Shown here: one piece after another, positions 63,348 to 64,000 of the stretch
Layout: every line of letters starts with the position of its first letter
How positions within the stretch are numbered: position 1 is the stretch's first letter
Source: Pseudomonas zanjanensis
GTDB taxonomy: Bacteria; Pseudomonadota; Gammaproteobacteria; Pseudomonadales; Pseudomonadaceae
Direction of reading: 5' to 3'
Length of the DNA: 64,000 bases
Assembly (NCBI RefSeq): GCF_014268745.2
Contig: NZ_JABWRB020000003.1
Span: 248,001-312,000 of the forward strand
The notes under the pieces: generated by a model
The model's database searches: none
What the model was told of the DNA's origin: nothing
The model's input: only the letters and a program-made list of their open reading frames with translations
Program-made: the position numbers and the translations under genes

Positions 63348-63581
63348 CTAGCGGTCGTTCTTCTGGTAGATGATTTTCTTCGTGCCGTTATCGCAACTGC
63401 CCACCACCATGTTCTGGTCGTGAACTTCGTCATTGGTGACGATTTCCAGCGTGTAGGACGACACGTTGTTCGCCTGGATCTTCGCTTCGATTTCCCCTTT
63501 CAGCTCTTCACAGGATTTGGGAGCCGCAAGGGCTGATGCAGCGAATGCGCAGCCGATGACCACCAGGGCTGATCGTTTCAT
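63348..63581 (-). CDS. DUF1161 domain-containing exported protein
   Basis: The 77-residue product has a signal peptide (about 1-20, ending SALA). The mature part, KSCEELKGEIEAKIQANNV...VVGSCDNGTKKI, has two cysteines placed for one disulphide, as in DUF1161. A periplasmic location is expected and the function is unknown. ATG 63581 (MKRSALVV) is used. It converges with the lipoprotein operon with only 6 bp between stops. Confidence 0.85.
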   Translation of the reverse strand: MKRSALVVIGCAFAASALAAPKSCEELKGEIEAKIQANNVSSYTLEIVTNDEVHDQNMVVGSCDNGTKKIIYQKNDR

Positions 63582-63679
63582 GTTCGAATTCCTCATGGCA
63601 GCACGCACTGCCTGTGCGCTGAAACTGCGGGCTTCATTCGATCATAATTGCGCCAGGGTAAACAGCTCGACCGTGTTCA

Positions 63680-63717
63680 AGAAATCGCAGCCTTCGACAA
63701 TGCCTGCGAAGGCTGCG
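63680..63717 (-). terminator. Intrinsic terminator of the OsmC-family gene
   Basis: A perfect 11-bp stem CGCAGCCTTCG/CGAAGGCTGCG with a 10-base loop is followed on the minus strand by ATTTCTTG. It lies 14 bp beyond the stop of the gene at 63731. Confidence 0.75.
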
Positions 63718-63730
63718 ACCCTTTCATGGG

Positions 63731-64000
63731 TCAGTTCACCAACGTCGCATCCAGGGTAATCTGGGCGTTCAGCACCTTGGAAACCGGGCACCCTTCCTTG
63801 GCCTTCTTGCTCAATTCGTCGAATTGCGCCTGGCTCGCGCCGGGGATTTTCGCCTTGAGTATCAGCTTGACCGCCGTGATCGCGAAACCGCCTTCGACCT
63901 GATCCAAGGTCACTTCAGCGCTGGTGTCGATGCTGTCGGCCTTGAGGCCGGCGTCGCCGAGGATCATCGAAAAGGCCATGGAAAAGCAGCCAGCGTGGGC
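63731..64000 (-). CDS. OsmC family peroxiredoxin-like protein (5' end outside window)
   Basis: The visible C-terminal 89 codons encode AHAGCFSMAFSMILGDAG with one catalytic-type Cys, and GCPVSKVLNA with the second, the cysteine pair of OsmC/Ohr hydroperoxide reductases. The sequence style fits OsmC rather than Ohr. The gene continues beyond position 64000. ATG 63979 is internal, not the start. Confidence 0.88.
   Translation of the reverse strand, partial: AHAGCFSMAFSMILGDAGLKADSIDTSAEVTLDQVEGGFAITAVKLILKAKIPGASQAQFDELSKKAKEGCPVSKVLNAQITLDATLVN

Overview
The window is chromosomal DNA of a fluorescent Pseudomonas (P. fluorescens group). The evidence is the high G+C coding style, the gene neighbourhoods (cox-cta cluster, prlC-yheV, aspA-LysR-purEK, pstSCAB-phoU, phoBR, ubiCA-rubredoxin-HU, which I recall in related order in P. 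aeruginosa) and the very large number of REP/REPIN palindromes in almost every intergenic gap. No rRNA, tRNA, CRISPR array, prophage or complete insertion sequence was found.

Layout. 1-9.9 kb is the accessory-like part. It holds the tail of an unknown gene, a DUF6124 gene behind a long self-complementary leader, a DUF2790 gene, an OmpR/EnvZ-type two-component pair, two alpha/beta hydrolases, a decayed second DUF6124 copy, and a TonB-dependent receptor followed by 1.4 kb of tandem REP-bearing units of 375-376 bp. 9.97-18.6 kb is the aa3-type cytochrome c oxidase cluster on the minus strand: coxB-ctaD-ctaG-subunit III-SURF1-small membrane protein-ctaA-cyoE-SCO. One small plus-strand membrane protein gene lies inside it. 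18.9-33 kb holds a hypothetical gene, a beta carbonic anhydrase/SulP pair, a radical SAM protein, a MITE-like element with target-site duplication, a secreted tyrosine phosphatase, two M3 metallopeptidases (one is PrlC) around a zinc-ribbon protein, a gamma carbonic anhydrase, a HAD phosphatase, an AraC regulator and an asparaginase. 33-43.7 kb holds an AGCS symporter, aspA with a divergent LysR gene, purEK behind a leader terminator, a GlsB-type stress membrane protein behind a hairpin that covers its ribosome-binding site, a DUF3299 protein, an aldose epimerase-like enzyme, a thioesterase and an MFS transporter. 43.8-57.4 kb is the phosphate-starvation region: pstS, pstCAB-phoU with PHO boxes, a CheY-PilZ-like regulator, an M23 peptidase, a CorC/HlyC-type protein, phoR and phoB, and a small secreted protein. 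57.6-64 kb holds ubiA, ubiC, rubredoxin and its reductase, HU, a COG4324-type metallopeptidase lipoprotein, two paralogous small lipoproteins, a DUF1161 protein and a truncated OsmC-family gene.

How genes work together. The cox block supplies the oxidase subunits with copper (ctaG, SCO) and haem A (cyoE, ctaA) assembly factors. The pst-pho block is a phosphate sensing and uptake circuit: PhoR senses through PstSCAB-PhoU, and PhoB binds PHO boxes upstream of pstS, pstC and probably itself. UbiC and UbiA do the first two steps of ubiquinone synthesis. Carbonic anhydrase and SulP probably form a bicarbonate supply pair.

The most interesting non-coding signals are: the DUF6124 leader with mutually exclusive pairings and an overlapping leader ORF; the SD-masking hairpin before the GlsB-type gene; the perfect intrinsic terminator in the purE leader; the 197-bp MITE with 11-bp target duplication around a REP pair; and the 376-bp tandem REP array beside the TonB receptor gene.
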